DNA of 37,174 nucleotides from Parcubacteria group bacterium (GTDB lineage: Bacteria; Patescibacteriota; Minisyncoccia; Phycocordibacterales; JABMOB01). Under the pieces are notes generated by a model, which made no database searches, had not been told where the DNA came from, and saw only the letters and a list, made by a program, of their open reading frames with translations. Below are positions 1-7,076 of this stretch, piece by piece. Location: contig JABMOB010000008.1 of NCBI GenBank assembly GCA_013204345.1, forward strand, positions 1 to 37,174, in the 5' to 3' direction. The position numbers and the translations under genes are program-made. How positions within the stretch are numbered: the first letter of the stretch is position 1; each line of letters opens with the position of its first letter.

Positions 1-345
1 GTACTCGCCAGTGCGTGGGGCTTTCTCCGAGCGTACGATTTTGGTCAGAGCCACCACGCGCTCCGCGCGTGGCACATCATTTGTTTTGAAAATAGGTTCG
101 AGCTTGGTACAATAAAGACACAAATAAGAAAAATACCCGGTGAACTCTGGTATTTTTCTATATTTTGCAAGGATAGGAAGCACAAATTGCTTCCGTGGGG
201 GAATCGAAGCCTGATTGAGCCCCTCACCCAGTCGTAAAAGACTGAATCAATAACACTTATTGTTAAGAGAAAATATTATTAGCTGGGTGAGGGGCCAATC
301 AGGGTACTGCTCCTGTAAGGAGAGGTTCCCCCATCCCGCACCAGT
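1..345. other. Cluster of inverted repeats, no gene recognised; possible structured RNA
   Basis: This stretch holds no convincing coding frame but many stem-loops. Seen directly: a 7-bp stem 54-60/66-72 (ccacgcg/cgcgtgg); an 11-bp stem 127-137/149-159; a 6-bp stem 176-181/189-194; a long stem 210-231/283-303 (cctgattg..gcccctcacccag against ctgggtgaggggccaatcagg, one bulge) whose loop holds two mini-hairpins (230-233/240-243 and 248-253/257-262); a small hairpin 310-314/318-322; and an outer 8-bp stem 196-203/326-333 that closes the last two into a multibranched fold. I could not match it to tmRNA, RNase P RNA, SRP RNA or tRNA. It could be a strand-specific RNA, a nested repeat insertion, or the end of an element that began before the window. 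Confidence 0.4.
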
Positions 346-400
346 ATTTTATGAAAACTAAAACACAATATTATGCAAAATCTTTTGAAGAGGATTTGTT

Positions 401-988
401 TTGAAAACCCTTAAAAACAAAAAGAAGGTAAACTTTCAATCGATAGAGGATATTGTTAAAAAAAATATTATAAAACCAAATACAAATAGCTTTGGAAGAA
501 AAAGGAGGCTTGCTTGTTCTTTTATACACAAAAACTATCTAAAAACATATAGGTCGCAGGGTTTAATATTCAAAACTAAACAAAAGCCTGAACTCATTTA
601 TCCATTTGATCTAGTTATATTAGCTGATACAGATGATATCAAGGTTCAGTACTATCGGATAAAAAATAATTTGCATTTTTACTATAATCACAAATTAATA
701 CCTGGCTTTGAGCAGTTTGTTTTTAAGAATATACAAAGTTTGATAAAGAAATTTACAACTTTAGATAAGGTTTGGACGGAGGTCAATAAGTTTAGAGTGG
801 CTGGTGGACACGATGTTTTGTTGAAATCAAAATTTAAGCTTATCCAATACAACGAAGTTATTTTCCAAAAACAAGTTAGGATAACCCCCGTTGCTGTATT
901 TGGATACAAAAAGAATTCGAGAGATATGTCTAGAAAATTAGGTCTTCCTCATTTCCGAACAGCTAAGGATTTTTATGAGTCACTGTAA
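401..988 (+). CDS. Hypothetical protein, basic, unknown family
   Basis: A 195-residue reading frame beginning with TTG, preceded by an AGAGGA-type Shine-Dalgarno at about 389-394. The protein is rich in Lys, Phe and Tyr with no signal peptide or membrane segment. The C-terminal part (KQVRITPVAVFGYKK, then KLGLPHFRTAKDFYESL) looks like a compact domain, but I do not recognise the family. It stands alone, with the repeat cluster upstream and a shared bidirectional terminator downstream that separates it from the convergent TrmB-type regulator. The composition is AT-rich like the core genes, unlike the next two unknown genes. Alternative starts lie a few codons downstream. Confidence is for coding, not for any function. 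Confidence 0.7.
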   Translation: MKTLKNKKKVNFQSIEDIVKKNIIKPNTNSFGRKRRLACSFIHKNYLKTYRSQGLIFKTKQKPELIYPFDLVILADTDDIKVQYYRIKNNLHFYYNHKLIPGFEQFVFKNIQSLIKKFTTLDKVWTEVNKFRVAGGHDVLLKSKFKLIQYNEVIFQKQVRITPVAVFGYKKNSRDMSRKLGLPHFRTAKDFYESL

Positions 989-1003
989 TAAAGATTGGAT
1001 ATT

Positions 1004-1034
1004 AAAAACCCCGACAGCTAGTGCCGGGGTTTTT
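1004..1034. terminator. Bidirectional intrinsic terminator
   Basis: AAAAACCCCG (1004-1013) pairs with CGGGGTTTTT (1025-1034) around an 11-nt loop. The A and T runs make it work in both directions. It lies between two convergent genes. Confidence 0.85.
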
Positions 1035-1035
1035 G

Positions 1036-1767
1036 TTAGTGTAATTTTTTATAGAAAGTCTGAAATATCTGTTTTTGAAACTCAGCAATTCTTTTACTTT
1101 CAATAACCATTGCTGTTTCAGTATTGTAATCTATATAAGCTACTTTGTTTCCGTATATAATTTCAGTCACATTGTGCTCAAAGGGCCCAAAATCATCCGG
1201 CATAACTTTTGTAAATCTATCAAGACTTGGTTTTTTATGAACTGCAGTCTGGGAGTTTGTAATAACTTGTCTCTGTAATTTTTTATCATCTCGCATTTTA
1301 CGATAAATTCTCGGTAAATATTTGTCTTTCTTTTCGTTACCATCTTTATTAGAGCTATATCTATAAAACACATCTCCCTTTTTTAAACTTCTAACAACAT
1401 CATCAAAAATTCTTTTTGTGCCATCTTTACCTTCTAGAAATCTTACCCTTGGCTTACTCTCGTGTTTTCCATAGGTATCCTCAAGATCCGGTAGGATTTC
1501 AAAAAAATCTATTGTTAAGTCATCAAATAAAGACTCTAGTCTGTTGGGTGGTTCAGCGCTGTACACGGAACCTTTTTGTTTCTTGCTCTCTGTTATTAAG
1601 TTTTTCTGCAATAGGGAAGGGATGGCCTTATATATAAGGGGTCGATGGATTGATGTCCTCTCGGAAATTTTTGAGATATTTGCTGTACCGATCTCTAATA
1701 AGGCTAAATATATGGCGCTTTCATTTTTTGTTAGCCCTAGTTTCTCTAAAATTTCTTTTTTGTCCAT
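1036..1767 (-). CDS. TrmB-family transcriptional regulator
   Basis: A 243-residue protein. Residues about 1-75 form a winged helix-turn-helix of the TrmB type (KEILEKLGLTKNESAIYLAL, followed by TANISKISERTSIHRPLIYKAI and a wing near LITESKKQKG). The remainder, about 85-243, is the kind of C-terminal effector domain found in many short CPR TrmB-like proteins, with an 'RVRFLEGKDGTKRIFDD' segment. TrmB proteins are classically sugar-responsive regulators in archaea; what the bacterial CPR versions sense is unknown. It is transcribed alone and ends at the shared terminator. No target operon can be assigned from the window. The family call is from sequence pattern; the regulatory role is inferred from the family. 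Confidence 0.85.
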   Translation of the reverse strand: MDKKEILEKLGLTKNESAIYLALLEIGTANISKISERTSIHRPLIYKAIPSLLQKNLITESKKQKGSVYSAEPPNRLESLFDDLTIDFFEILPDLEDTYGKHESKPRVRFLEGKDGTKRIFDDVVRSLKKGDVFYRYSSNKDGNEKKDKYLPRIYRKMRDDKKLQRQVITNSQTAVHKKPSLDRFTKVMPDDFGPFEHNVTEIIYGNKVAYIDYNTETAMVIESKRIAEFQKQIFQTFYKKLH

Positions 1768-2038
1768 AAAATCTTATTTAAATGTAAATTGAAGTTACAA
1801 ACATTATATATAAATATAACCTTAAAATCAAACAAAAAACTAGATTCTGAAAGGTATTTATGTATTTGTAACTAAATATTACACCTTTTATGAGTAGAAA
1901 GACCTTATAAATAAGGATCTTTGGGAATCACCCCGATTCTTATTACAAGAAAGCAACGAAAACCAAGCAAAGTCAAGGATACCCGTGTATGCTCTTCACA
2001 GAAACGGTACCTTGAAATCTCTAGGAAAGGAACAGAGC
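1768..2038. other. Divergent intergenic region
   Basis: About 270 bases between the TrmB-type gene and the next plus-strand gene. It contains a short dyad CCTTAT-AA-ATAAGG at 1902-1915 that could be an operator or a -10 region. Short overlapping frames here have no support as genes. Confidence 0.4.
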
Positions 2039-2347
2039 ATGACTTCAAGTGGAACGGTAATGTGCGGGCGCGTGTTTGTAGAAGATTGGCAATACTCACG
2101 TGCAGTGATTGTCGAGGATCAGCGGGTTCTGATGGAAATCGCCAGGACGAGTAACAATTGTCACCATTGTCCAACCTGCCGACGCCGAGTTAACACTGTC
2201 GAGCAGGCACTCAGCAACAGTTCACTTGTCTGGAAATGGGAATACCTACCCATGGGCGGAATGTGGCTTGCGATCTATCGAAACGAGCAAGAAGATCCGA
2301 TCACACTGATCCAGAGAGCCCTCGGGCTCAACATCTCAGTAGCTTAA
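2039..2347 (+). CDS. Small hypothetical protein with CxxCxxC motif
   Basis: A frame of 102 residues from ATG 2039. This start is preferred because AGGAAAGGA lies at 2023-2031, seven bases upstream; the frame stays open to an ATG at 1985 that has no such site. Residues 41-47 are CHHCPTC, a potential metal-binding knuckle, followed by three Arg. The C-terminal half (VWKWEYLPMGGMWLAIYRNE) is likely beta-rich. I do not recognise the family. By eye the DNA is noticeably GC-richer than the flanking core genes, as is the next gene, suggesting a different history. It ends in its own intrinsic terminator, so it is probably a single-gene unit. Confidence 0.65.
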   Translation: MTSSGTVMCGRVFVEDWQYSRAVIVEDQRVLMEIARTSNNCHHCPTCRRRVNTVEQALSNSSLVWKWEYLPMGGMWLAIYRNEQEDPITLIQRALGLNISVA

Positions 2348-2364
2348 CCGTAGCTACGTTCCTT

Positions 2365-2386
2365 AGGGCGACCACCGGGTCGCCCT
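2365..2386 (+). terminator. Intrinsic terminator
   Basis: AGGGCGACC (2365-2373) pairs with GGTCGCCCT (2378-2386) around a 4-nt loop and is followed by a short T-rich tract. It closes the gene ending at 2347. Confidence 0.8.
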
Positions 2387-2471
2387 TCTTATCAAGCTCA
2401 TGAAAGTTTCGTGAGTTTGTAGGAAATGTTCTTTGAAAACAACAAACATAATTTACCACAGGAGAATTTCT

Positions 2472-2978
2472 ATGGAATGTTCGAACTCAAATCTGTGTCC
2501 GTACGCTGAAATTTCAGTTTTTCGTTCTCGAGATGGATCCTACGGTATGCATGGTCAGACTGGATGGGACGATACTCCATACTGGGTAATGCACGCTGCT
2601 TATGTGGTCTGCATCGAGGTCGTCGGCTTTACCAAGTGGGGACCTTTTACCTACCACCATCCGCGAGCACGGAGAAAACACGCAAGGGTCTCCCTTGTCA
2701 AAATTTCCAAGGGTTTCTTGTATAGAGATTCTTCGAAAGAGGTAGATGCTCCAGAGGAGAATCTCTCAGGCATTCGAGAGCTTGCTGAGGACAAAGCTCT
2801 CAGATGTGCCGAGATCTTTGAGGACAGAGGCATACCCGTGAGGTTTAAATTCGGATCTGACTTCTCCTCAAAAAATCTGGAGAAAAGGGTTGATTGGATG
2901 ACGGAGCCTCCTCCCAGGTGGTGTTTTGATAGAGCGTCGAAAGAGATTCTCTTTGAAAACCTTTCGAGCTCGCAGTAG
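2472..2978 (+). CDS. Hypothetical protein, unknown family
   Basis: From ATG 2472 the frame gives 168 residues. This start has AGGAG at 2460-2464, seven bases upstream. A TTG at 2433 in the same frame also has an AGGAAA site and would add 13 residues. The N-terminus has two Cys (ECSNSNLC); the middle holds aromatic residues (GWDDTPYWVMHAAYVVCIEVVGF) and the C-terminus a charged helix (LSGIRELAEDKALRCAEIFEDRGIPVRFKFG). There is no clear signal peptide. I cannot name the family. It shares GC-richer composition, plus-strand orientation and a private terminator with the preceding unknown gene, so both may have arrived together. Confidence 0.65.
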   Translation: MECSNSNLCPYAEISVFRSRDGSYGMHGQTGWDDTPYWVMHAAYVVCIEVVGFTKWGPFTYHHPRARRKHARVSLVKISKGFLYRDSSKEVDAPEENLSGIRELAEDKALRCAEIFEDRGIPVRFKFGSDFSSKNLEKRVDWMTEPPPRWCFDRASKEILFENLSSSQ

Positions 2979-2985
2979 TCATTAT

Positions 2986-3018
2986 GGGCAACCAACCTAA
3001 ACCCCTGGTTGCTCTTTT
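2986..3018 (+). terminator. Intrinsic terminator
   Basis: GGGCAACCA (2986-2994) pairs with TGGTTGCTC (3006-3014, one G-T pair) and is followed by a T run. It separates the unknown gene from the VOC gene. Confidence 0.8.
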
Positions 3019-3024
3019 TATTGA

Positions 3025-3030
3025 TATACT
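3025..3030 (+). promoter_or_regulatory. -10 element for a probably leaderless VOC transcript
   Basis: TATACT ends six bases before ATG 3037, the distance expected for transcription starting at the A of the start codon. No convincing -35 was seen. Confidence 0.5.
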
Positions 3031-3036
3031 TTGAGT

Positions 3037-3414
3037 ATGAAAATGATTATTGCCGTGAAAGTTATAGACCTAGACAGAGCTATTAGCTTTTATACTCAAA
3101 AATTAGGTTTAAGTTGTCGTAGGCAAGAAAAAGAATGGGCTTCGATAGTTGTTGGTGGTGCTGAGATCCATCTGTATCTTAACGGAGGTGTTTCCTCTGG
3201 TATAGAATTCTACGTTGATGATATCGATGTAGAGGTTGATAAATTAAAAGGGCTGGGCGTAGAGTTCTTTTCAGATGAGAGAATGCCAGATTTCATTAAG
3301 GCTGATCAGAATCAAATTACAGAATTCCCCTGGGGCAGGACAGCTTTCTTTAAAGATTCAGAAGGTAATCAGTTAGCTATTGTAAAAGATCACAAACAAA
3401 AAATCGCACCATAG
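3037..3414 (+). CDS. VOC/glyoxalase-family protein
   Basis: About 125 residues, a single-domain member of the vicinal oxygen chelate superfamily (glyoxalase I, fosfomycin and bleomycin resistance proteins, dioxygenases). The N-terminal beta-alpha-beta unit is clear (KVIDLDRAISFYTQKLGL), then AEIHLYL, the second module with GIEFYVDDIDVEVDKLKGLG, and the closing strand (RTAFFKDSEGNQLAIV). The family acts as dimers and uses metal; I see one His in AEIHLYL, but the ligand set and substrate cannot be read safely. The start at 3037 is chosen because a -10 box lies just before it; a TTG at 3031 and an ATG at 3043 are alternatives. It probably protects against, or modifies, a small reactive molecule. 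Confidence 0.8.
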   Translation: MKMIIAVKVIDLDRAISFYTQKLGLSCRRQEKEWASIVVGGAEIHLYLNGGVSSGIEFYVDDIDVEVDKLKGLGVEFFSDERMPDFIKADQNQITEFPWGRTAFFKDSEGNQLAIVKDHKQKIAP

Positions 3415-3447
3415 GCGCGATCCTTTGTAAGTAAGATAAGCTGTTTG

Positions 3448-3720
3448 TTATCGAACTGCTTCTTTTAGAGCTTTAGCTGCTCGGAACTTTGGAACTCGCA
3501 TAGCTGGAACTGAGATTGCTTCTCCTGTTCGTGGGTTTCGTGCTTGTCTTGCTGCTCGAGTTTTTGTTGAAAATATTCCCAAACCTGCGATTGACACCTC
3601 ATCACCTTTCTTTAGGCTTTCAACAACTGAACTGATAACAATTTCTACTACTTCTTCTGCTTGAACCTTTGTTCCTTGTAATTTTGCATGTACTGCGTCT
3701 GCGATTGATGCTTTGTTCAT
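3448..3720 (-). CDS. hup: HU-family DNA-binding protein
   Basis: A 90-residue protein of the standard HU length. It has the N-terminal helix pair (MNKASIADAVHAKLQG), the GDEVSIAGLGIFSTK strand region, and the minor-groove arm with the conserved RNPRTGE, whose Pro intercalates into DNA in characterised HU proteins. The C-terminal helix VPKFRAAKALKEAV is typical. It acts as a dimer that bends and compacts DNA. It is the only HU in the window, with its own promoter (3831-3858) and a leader of roughly 100 bases. Confidence 0.95.
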   Translation of the reverse strand: MNKASIADAVHAKLQGTKVQAEEVVEIVISSVVESLKKGDEVSIAGLGIFSTKTRAARQARNPRTGEAISVPAMRVPKFRAAKALKEAVR

Positions 3721-3830
3721 ATTATTTTTTAAGATTATTAATAATTATTAAAATAAGTTTGTAATACTCGACCAAAGTTTTCTTTTACTCCATTAAAACC
3801 TTGTTTTATTAGAGTTTTAAGCCTGAAATC

Positions 3831-3858
3831 ATTATATAACAGCCTTTTTTCTATGCAA
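3831..3858 (-). promoter_or_regulatory. Sigma70-type promoter for the HU gene
   Basis: Reading the minus strand, TTGCAT (3858-3853) and TATAAT (3836-3831) are separated by 16 bases. The -10 is a perfect consensus match. Transcription would start near 3824. Confidence 0.6.
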
Positions 3859-3860
3859 CT

Positions 3861-3917
3861 GTTTTTAGCCATATTTTAGCGATTGTCTTTTACATATAGC
3901 ATTATATGGCTAAAAAC
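3861..3917. repeat. 14-bp inverted repeat
   Basis: GTTTTTAGCCATAT (3861-3874) is the inverse of ATATGGCTAAAAAC (3904-3917), with 29 bases between. It lies upstream of the HU promoter and downstream of rny, so it could terminate rny transcripts or bind a protein. A T-rich tract on the minus strand follows the stem. Confidence 0.6.
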
Positions 3918-3987
3918 ATAGCTTTTTTGTTTTTAACTATTATACCCCTTCTGGGCTTTAAGACTTTGGGCTTTCGACTTTTAGACT

Positions 3988-4010
3988 ATAACAGCTAGTA
4001 TAGCTGTTAT
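3988..4010. terminator. Hairpin overlapping the rny stop codon
   Basis: ATAACAGCTA (3988-3997) pairs with TAGCTGTTAT (4001-4010) around three bases and contains the rny stop codon. It lacks a clean U tract, so it may mainly protect the mRNA 3' end. Confidence 0.45.
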
Positions 4011-5536
4011 CTCGCGTATTCTATAGATCGTGTTTCTCGAATGACGTTTACTTTGATTTCCCCTGGATATTTTAGTTCATTCTCTATTTTAACAGCGATA
4101 TCTCTTGCAATCTGGCGTGCTTCTAAGTCGGTAATCTGAGTAGGGAATACAAAAACCCTTATTTCTCTACCGGCTTGAAGGGCATAAGATTTTTCTACAC
4201 CCTTAAATGAGTTTGCCGTTGCTTCAAGGTCCTGGAGTCCTTTTAGATAGTTTTCTACAGTGTCTCGTCTTGCTCCTGGTCGTCCTCCAGATATGGCATC
4301 AGCCGCTTGGACTATATATGACTCTAATGTTTCGTAAGGATGCTCACCGTGGTGTGCTTCCATTGCTTTTACAATTTCTTCACTTGCCCCGAATTTTTGG
4401 AGTATTCTTCGGCCAATTTCTACGTGAGTTCCTGCCACCTCGTGGTCAAGGGCTTTCCCGATATCGTGAAGAAGTGCACCAGCTTTTGCTACCGCTACAT
4501 TTGCGCCAACTTCTTGAGCAATCATTCCTGCGATGTGCGCCATTTCTATTGAATGTTGCAGAACATTTTGTCCATAACTTGTTCGAAAGGCGAGTCTACC
4601 TAAGATAGAAACGATCCTAGGGTCAAGATTGAAAACTCCACATTCATAAACAGCAGCCTCACCTTTTTCTTTGATGGTTTTATTAATATCCTGCTTTGCT
4701 TTTTCAACCATTTCCTCAATTTTTACAGGTTGAATTCTTCCATCAGCAATAAGTGCCTCCAATGCGACACGAGCGATTTGACGTCGGACAGGATCAAATG
4801 AAGAGATGGTAATTGCTCCGGGTGTATCGTCAACAATAATTTCCACACCAGAGGCTCTTTCAAATGCTTTGATATTTCGGCCTTCTTTACCAATGATTTT
4901 CCCCTTCACTTCGTCAGAAGGAATGGGTACAGATGTCGCGAGCATATCCGAAGATACAGAGTTTGCTAAGCGTTGTATTGATGTGGTTAGAATCTCTTTT
5001 GCTTTTTGTTCCAAATTTTCTTCACCCATCATTTCCATTTTTTGTGTGCGAACGAGAAGATCTTCTTCGTATTTTTTCTCAATAATATCTAGAAGTTCCT
5101 TTTTTGCATCTTCTTCGCTTAGATTTGCGACTTTTTCTAATTCACCTTGTTTTTCCGACTGTAGCTGCTCGGCTTTTTCTCGGATTATTTTTATTTCACC
5201 GACTTTTTGTTTGACAACCTCCACTTCTTTGTCTATGTCCGTCTGTCTTCCATCAAGTAATTCTTCTTTTTTTACCAACCTATCCTCTGTTTTTTTAGAT
5301 TCTAATTCTTTCTCTTTAATATCTAAGCGAGTTTCATACAGAAGTTTGTCAGATTTCGATTCTGCCTCAGTGATAATTTTCTTGCTCGCTTCTTCCGCTT
5401 CAAGCATTTTTTGCTTGATTTCCAACTCCATAGAACCTTTTTTACCGAGGGATATGATGAGTCGTAGATAATAACCAAATGCAACTCCAGCTAGGGCTAC
5501 GGCGCCAGCCAAGAGAAATGCTAGTTTTAATGACAT
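4007..5536 (-). CDS. rny: Ribonuclease Y
   Basis: A 509-residue endoribonuclease with the full RNase Y architecture. There is one N-terminal transmembrane helix (about 5-27), a long charged coiled coil (about 30-180), a KH RNA-binding domain with GKIIGKEGRNIKAFE (near 212-226), and an HD phosphohydrolase domain with LLHDIGKALDHE, followed by AHHGEHPYE. RNase Y starts mRNA decay at the membrane, cutting single-stranded AU-rich sites. All key motifs are intact. It is transcribed toward HU but is probably its own unit: the gap upstream to clpP is long and contains a terminator-like structure. The start is the ATG directly before the membrane helix; no strong Shine-Dalgarno is visible. Confidence 0.97.
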   Translation of the reverse strand: MSLKLAFLLAGAVALAGVAFGYYLRLIISLGKKGSMELEIKQKMLEAEEASKKIITEAESKSDKLLYETRLDIKEKELESKKTEDRLVKKEELLDGRQTDIDKEVEVVKQKVGEIKIIREKAEQLQSEKQGELEKVANLSEEDAKKELLDIIEKKYEEDLLVRTQKMEMMGEENLEQKAKEILTTSIQRLANSVSSDMLATSVPIPSDEVKGKIIGKEGRNIKAFERASGVEIIVDDTPGAITISSFDPVRRQIARVALEALIADGRIQPVKIEEMVEKAKQDINKTIKEKGEAAVYECGVFNLDPRIVSILGRLAFRTSYGQNVLQHSIEMAHIAGMIAQEVGANVAVAKAGALLHDIGKALDHEVAGTHVEIGRRILQKFGASEEIVKAMEAHHGEHPYETLESYIVQAADAISGGRPGARRDTVENYLKGLQDLEATANSFKGVEKSYALQAGREIRVFVFPTQITDLEARQIARDIAVKIENELKYPGEIKVNVIRETRSIEYAR

Positions 5537-5913
5537 ATGCAGTTAGAGTAATCATTTCACAAACACACCATTTTGGTTTATCTGCTTATAAATTACCCGG
5601 CAATAATGTCGCCTTCCAGATTTTATATGTAGTGAGAAAAAATCATCAAAGATGTCAATTGTTTTTCTAGTTTGCTAAATTCCTGTTCGAAATGAATTTT
5701 CGTAGACATATTATTCGTGCAAATTTTCAGGGAAATCCAAAAAACGAAATTATTTTAATTAAAATTTAAATAATCGTACATATACAATATATAACAATGT
5801 GGGTTTTTTGTCCACCCTGTCAGAGGGTTATTAAACCCCTAACAGGGTAAACCCTTTAATATAGCCAAAAATTATGTAAAGTAGAAGAAACTTACTGTAA
5901 GTTTAAGTTTTGT
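5537..5913. other. Intergenic region rny/clpP with a branched hairpin
   Basis: About 375 AT-rich bases. At 5801-5854 there is a compound stem: gggttt/aaaccc (5801-5806/5849-5854), accctgt/acagggt (5814-5820/5842-5848) and an inner aggg/ccct (5824-5827/5837-5840). It lies just downstream of the clpP stop and is the best candidate for the clpP terminator. The rny promoter must also be here, but I could not pick one with confidence. No gene was seen. Confidence 0.5.
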
Positions 5914-6507
5914 CTATTTGGAATTTCCTGTTGGTTTTTGCATCACTTTATCCACAATACCGTATTTTACGGCTTCTTCAGCTGTCATAAAAAAGTCTCT
6001 TTCAACATCTTTTTCAATCTGGGCGATTGGCTTCCCTGTGTTTTTTGCCAAGATTTTATTGATCTGAGCTTTTAGTTTAATGATCTGGCGAGCAGAAATC
6101 TCTATATCTGTAGCTTGCCCTTCTGCTCCTCCGAGAGGTTGGTGAATGAGAACTTCTGAGTTTGGCAAAATAAATCTCTTACCTTTTTTACCAGCTGACA
6201 ATATGACAGATGCCATTGATGCGCCTATACCGACACAAATAGTAGAAACATCTGGTTTGATGTGTTCCATAGTGTCTAAAATTGCTAGACCAGAATAGAT
6301 AACTCCCCCAGGTGAATGAATGTATAACTGGATATCTTTTTTAGGATCTTCTGATTCAAGAAAGAGAAGTTGGGCGATAACAAGATTTGCTGTGTGGTCA
6401 TCTATCGGTCCGCCTAGGAAAATGATGCGATCTTTTAATAAACGTGAATATATGTCGTAAGCTCTTTCTCCAAATTGTGACTTTTCTATTACTGTAGGAA
6501 TCAACAT
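5914..6507 (-). CDS. clpP: ATP-dependent Clp protease proteolytic subunit
   Basis: From ATG 6507 the protein is 197 residues, [20 protein letters not shown] and onward. With this start the catalytic triad falls at Ser97 (in GIGASMAS), His122 (VLIHQP) and Asp171 (ERDFF), exactly the E. coli mature numbering, which favours it over GTG 6561 or ATG 6555 that would add 18 or 16 residues of unlikely sequence. ClpP forms a two-ring barrel that degrades proteins fed by Clp ATPases; no Clp ATPase gene is in the window. No Shine-Dalgarno precedes 6507. A strong palindrome sits just upstream of the alternative starts. Confidence 0.97.
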   Translation of the reverse strand: MLIPTVIEKSQFGERAYDIYSRLLKDRIIFLGGPIDDHTANLVIAQLLFLESEDPKKDIQLYIHSPGGVIYSGLAILDTMEHIKPDVSTICVGIGASMASVILSAGKKGKRFILPNSEVLIHQPLGGAEGQATDIEISARQIIKLKAQINKILAKNTGKPIAQIEKDVERDFFMTAEEAVKYGIVDKVMQKPTGNSK

Positions 6508-6567
6508 AAGTTTTGTATTTAAATTAAGTTTGTAAAGGTTATTGGTATCTAACATTACCACGTCTCG

Positions 6568-6598
6568 CCCCGTGGTGGTCGCAGACCATTTTACGGGG
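6568..6598. repeat. Palindrome in the clpP upstream region
   Basis: CCCCGT (6568-6573) pairs with ACGGGG (6593-6598), and GGTGGTC (6574-6580) with GACCATT (6584-6590, two G-T pairs), around a GCA loop. It shares the edge CTCGCCCCGTG with the palindrome behind fusA (35881 onward). In a clpP mRNA starting further upstream it would be a strong 5' hairpin. Confidence 0.65.
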
Positions 6599-6681
6599 TT
6601 ACGGTTGGGATAAGCATAATTTTGTTTAAGTTAATTAAATAAAATTTTTACTGGCATCTATACTAGCACACTAGTATTAAC

Positions 6682-6710
6682 TTGACAAATATTATAAATA
6701 CTGATAGTAT
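6682..6710 (+). promoter_or_regulatory. Strong sigma70-type promoter
   Basis: TTGACA at 6682-6687, a 17-base spacer, and TAGTAT at 6705-6710. The -35 and spacing are perfect consensus. The predicted start is near 6717, ahead of the small membrane protein gene. Confidence 0.75.
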
Positions 6711-6770
6711 TATTTTAGAGCGTCCTATGAAGGTTACTGATTTGGGGAAACAATAAGGGAAGGATAGATA

Positions 6771-6938
6771 ATGTCTACGGTCTTCTTTTTTCTTGGTTTT
6801 TTGTTTCTTATTACTGTTTTTTCTGATTTTTCTCTCAAGTCTTTTTCCACTAAATCCAAACGGAGGATCATTGCACACGCTTTATTTGCCATAATCTTTG
6901 ATTTGGCGGGTCTTCTCTGTTTGTATCTCAAAGTTTAG
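6771..6938 (+). CDS. Small two-helix membrane protein (55 residues), unknown
   Basis: ATG 6771 opens a 55-codon frame ending with TAG at 6936-6938. It begins MSTVFFFLGFLFLITVFSDF. Two hydrophobic segments (about 3-19 and 33-53, IIAHALFAIIFDLAGLLCLY) are linked by a basic hinge rich in Ser and Lys/Arg (KSFSTKSKRR). Support is unusually good for so short a gene: consensus promoter at 6682-6710, AAGGGAAGGA at 6755-6764 six bases before ATG, and an intrinsic terminator at 6988-7018. A 9-codon frame (6727-6756, MKVTDLGKQ) precedes it, its stop touching the Shine-Dalgarno, so translation may be coupled. I do not recognise the family; helical-hairpin proteins this small are often toxins, membrane-complex accessory subunits or stress proteins. 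Confidence 0.75.
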   Translation: MSTVFFFLGFLFLITVFSDFSLKSFSTKSKRRIIAHALFAIIFDLAGLLCLYLKV

Positions 6939-6987
6939 AAGGGAATTCATTTTTAGTTTCATTACTTAGCCATAATGGTTTCAGACT

Positions 6988-7018
6988 GACACCCTAACGA
7001 TTGCGGTGTCGTTTTTTT
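6988..7018 (+). terminator. Intrinsic terminator
   Basis: GACACC (6988-6993) pairs with GGTGTC (7005-7010), followed by G and seven T. It ends the small membrane protein transcript before rsmE. Confidence 0.8.
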
Positions 7019-7076
7019 GTTTTATATTTTATCGGTTTTACAATTAGTCAATTTATCTCTACACTATTACTACTCT

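Noticed and set aside
45-227. 60-codon minus-strand frame
   Set aside because: It runs through several stem-loops, has no ribosome site and a composition without protein character.
1-345. tmRNA, RNase P RNA, SRP RNA or tRNA in the hairpin cluster
   Set aside because: The ending CCCGCACCA and a GGTTCGAG stretch hint at tRNA-like parts, but no T-arm, acceptor stem or conserved core of any of these RNAs could be assembled on either strand.
1905-2174. Overlapping frames on both strands ahead of and across the gene at 2039
   Set aside because: They overlap the better supported frame and lack ribosome sites.
401-3414. Integron-like cassette array with attC sites
   Set aside because: Single genes are separated by hairpins, but these are ordinary terminators without attC-type core sites, and no integrase is seen.
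4806-5471. 221-codon open frame opposite rny
   Set aside because: It is a Ser/Phe-rich shadow of the charged coiled-coil codons of RNase Y; no start signals.
6508-6561. N-terminal extension of ClpP
   Set aside because: With the start at 6507 the catalytic residues get the standard numbering; the extra residues look random.
6734-6931. Minus-strand 65-codon basic frame opposite the small membrane protein
   Set aside because: The plus strand here has promoter, Shine-Dalgarno, two clear membrane helices and terminator, while the minus frame has none of these.
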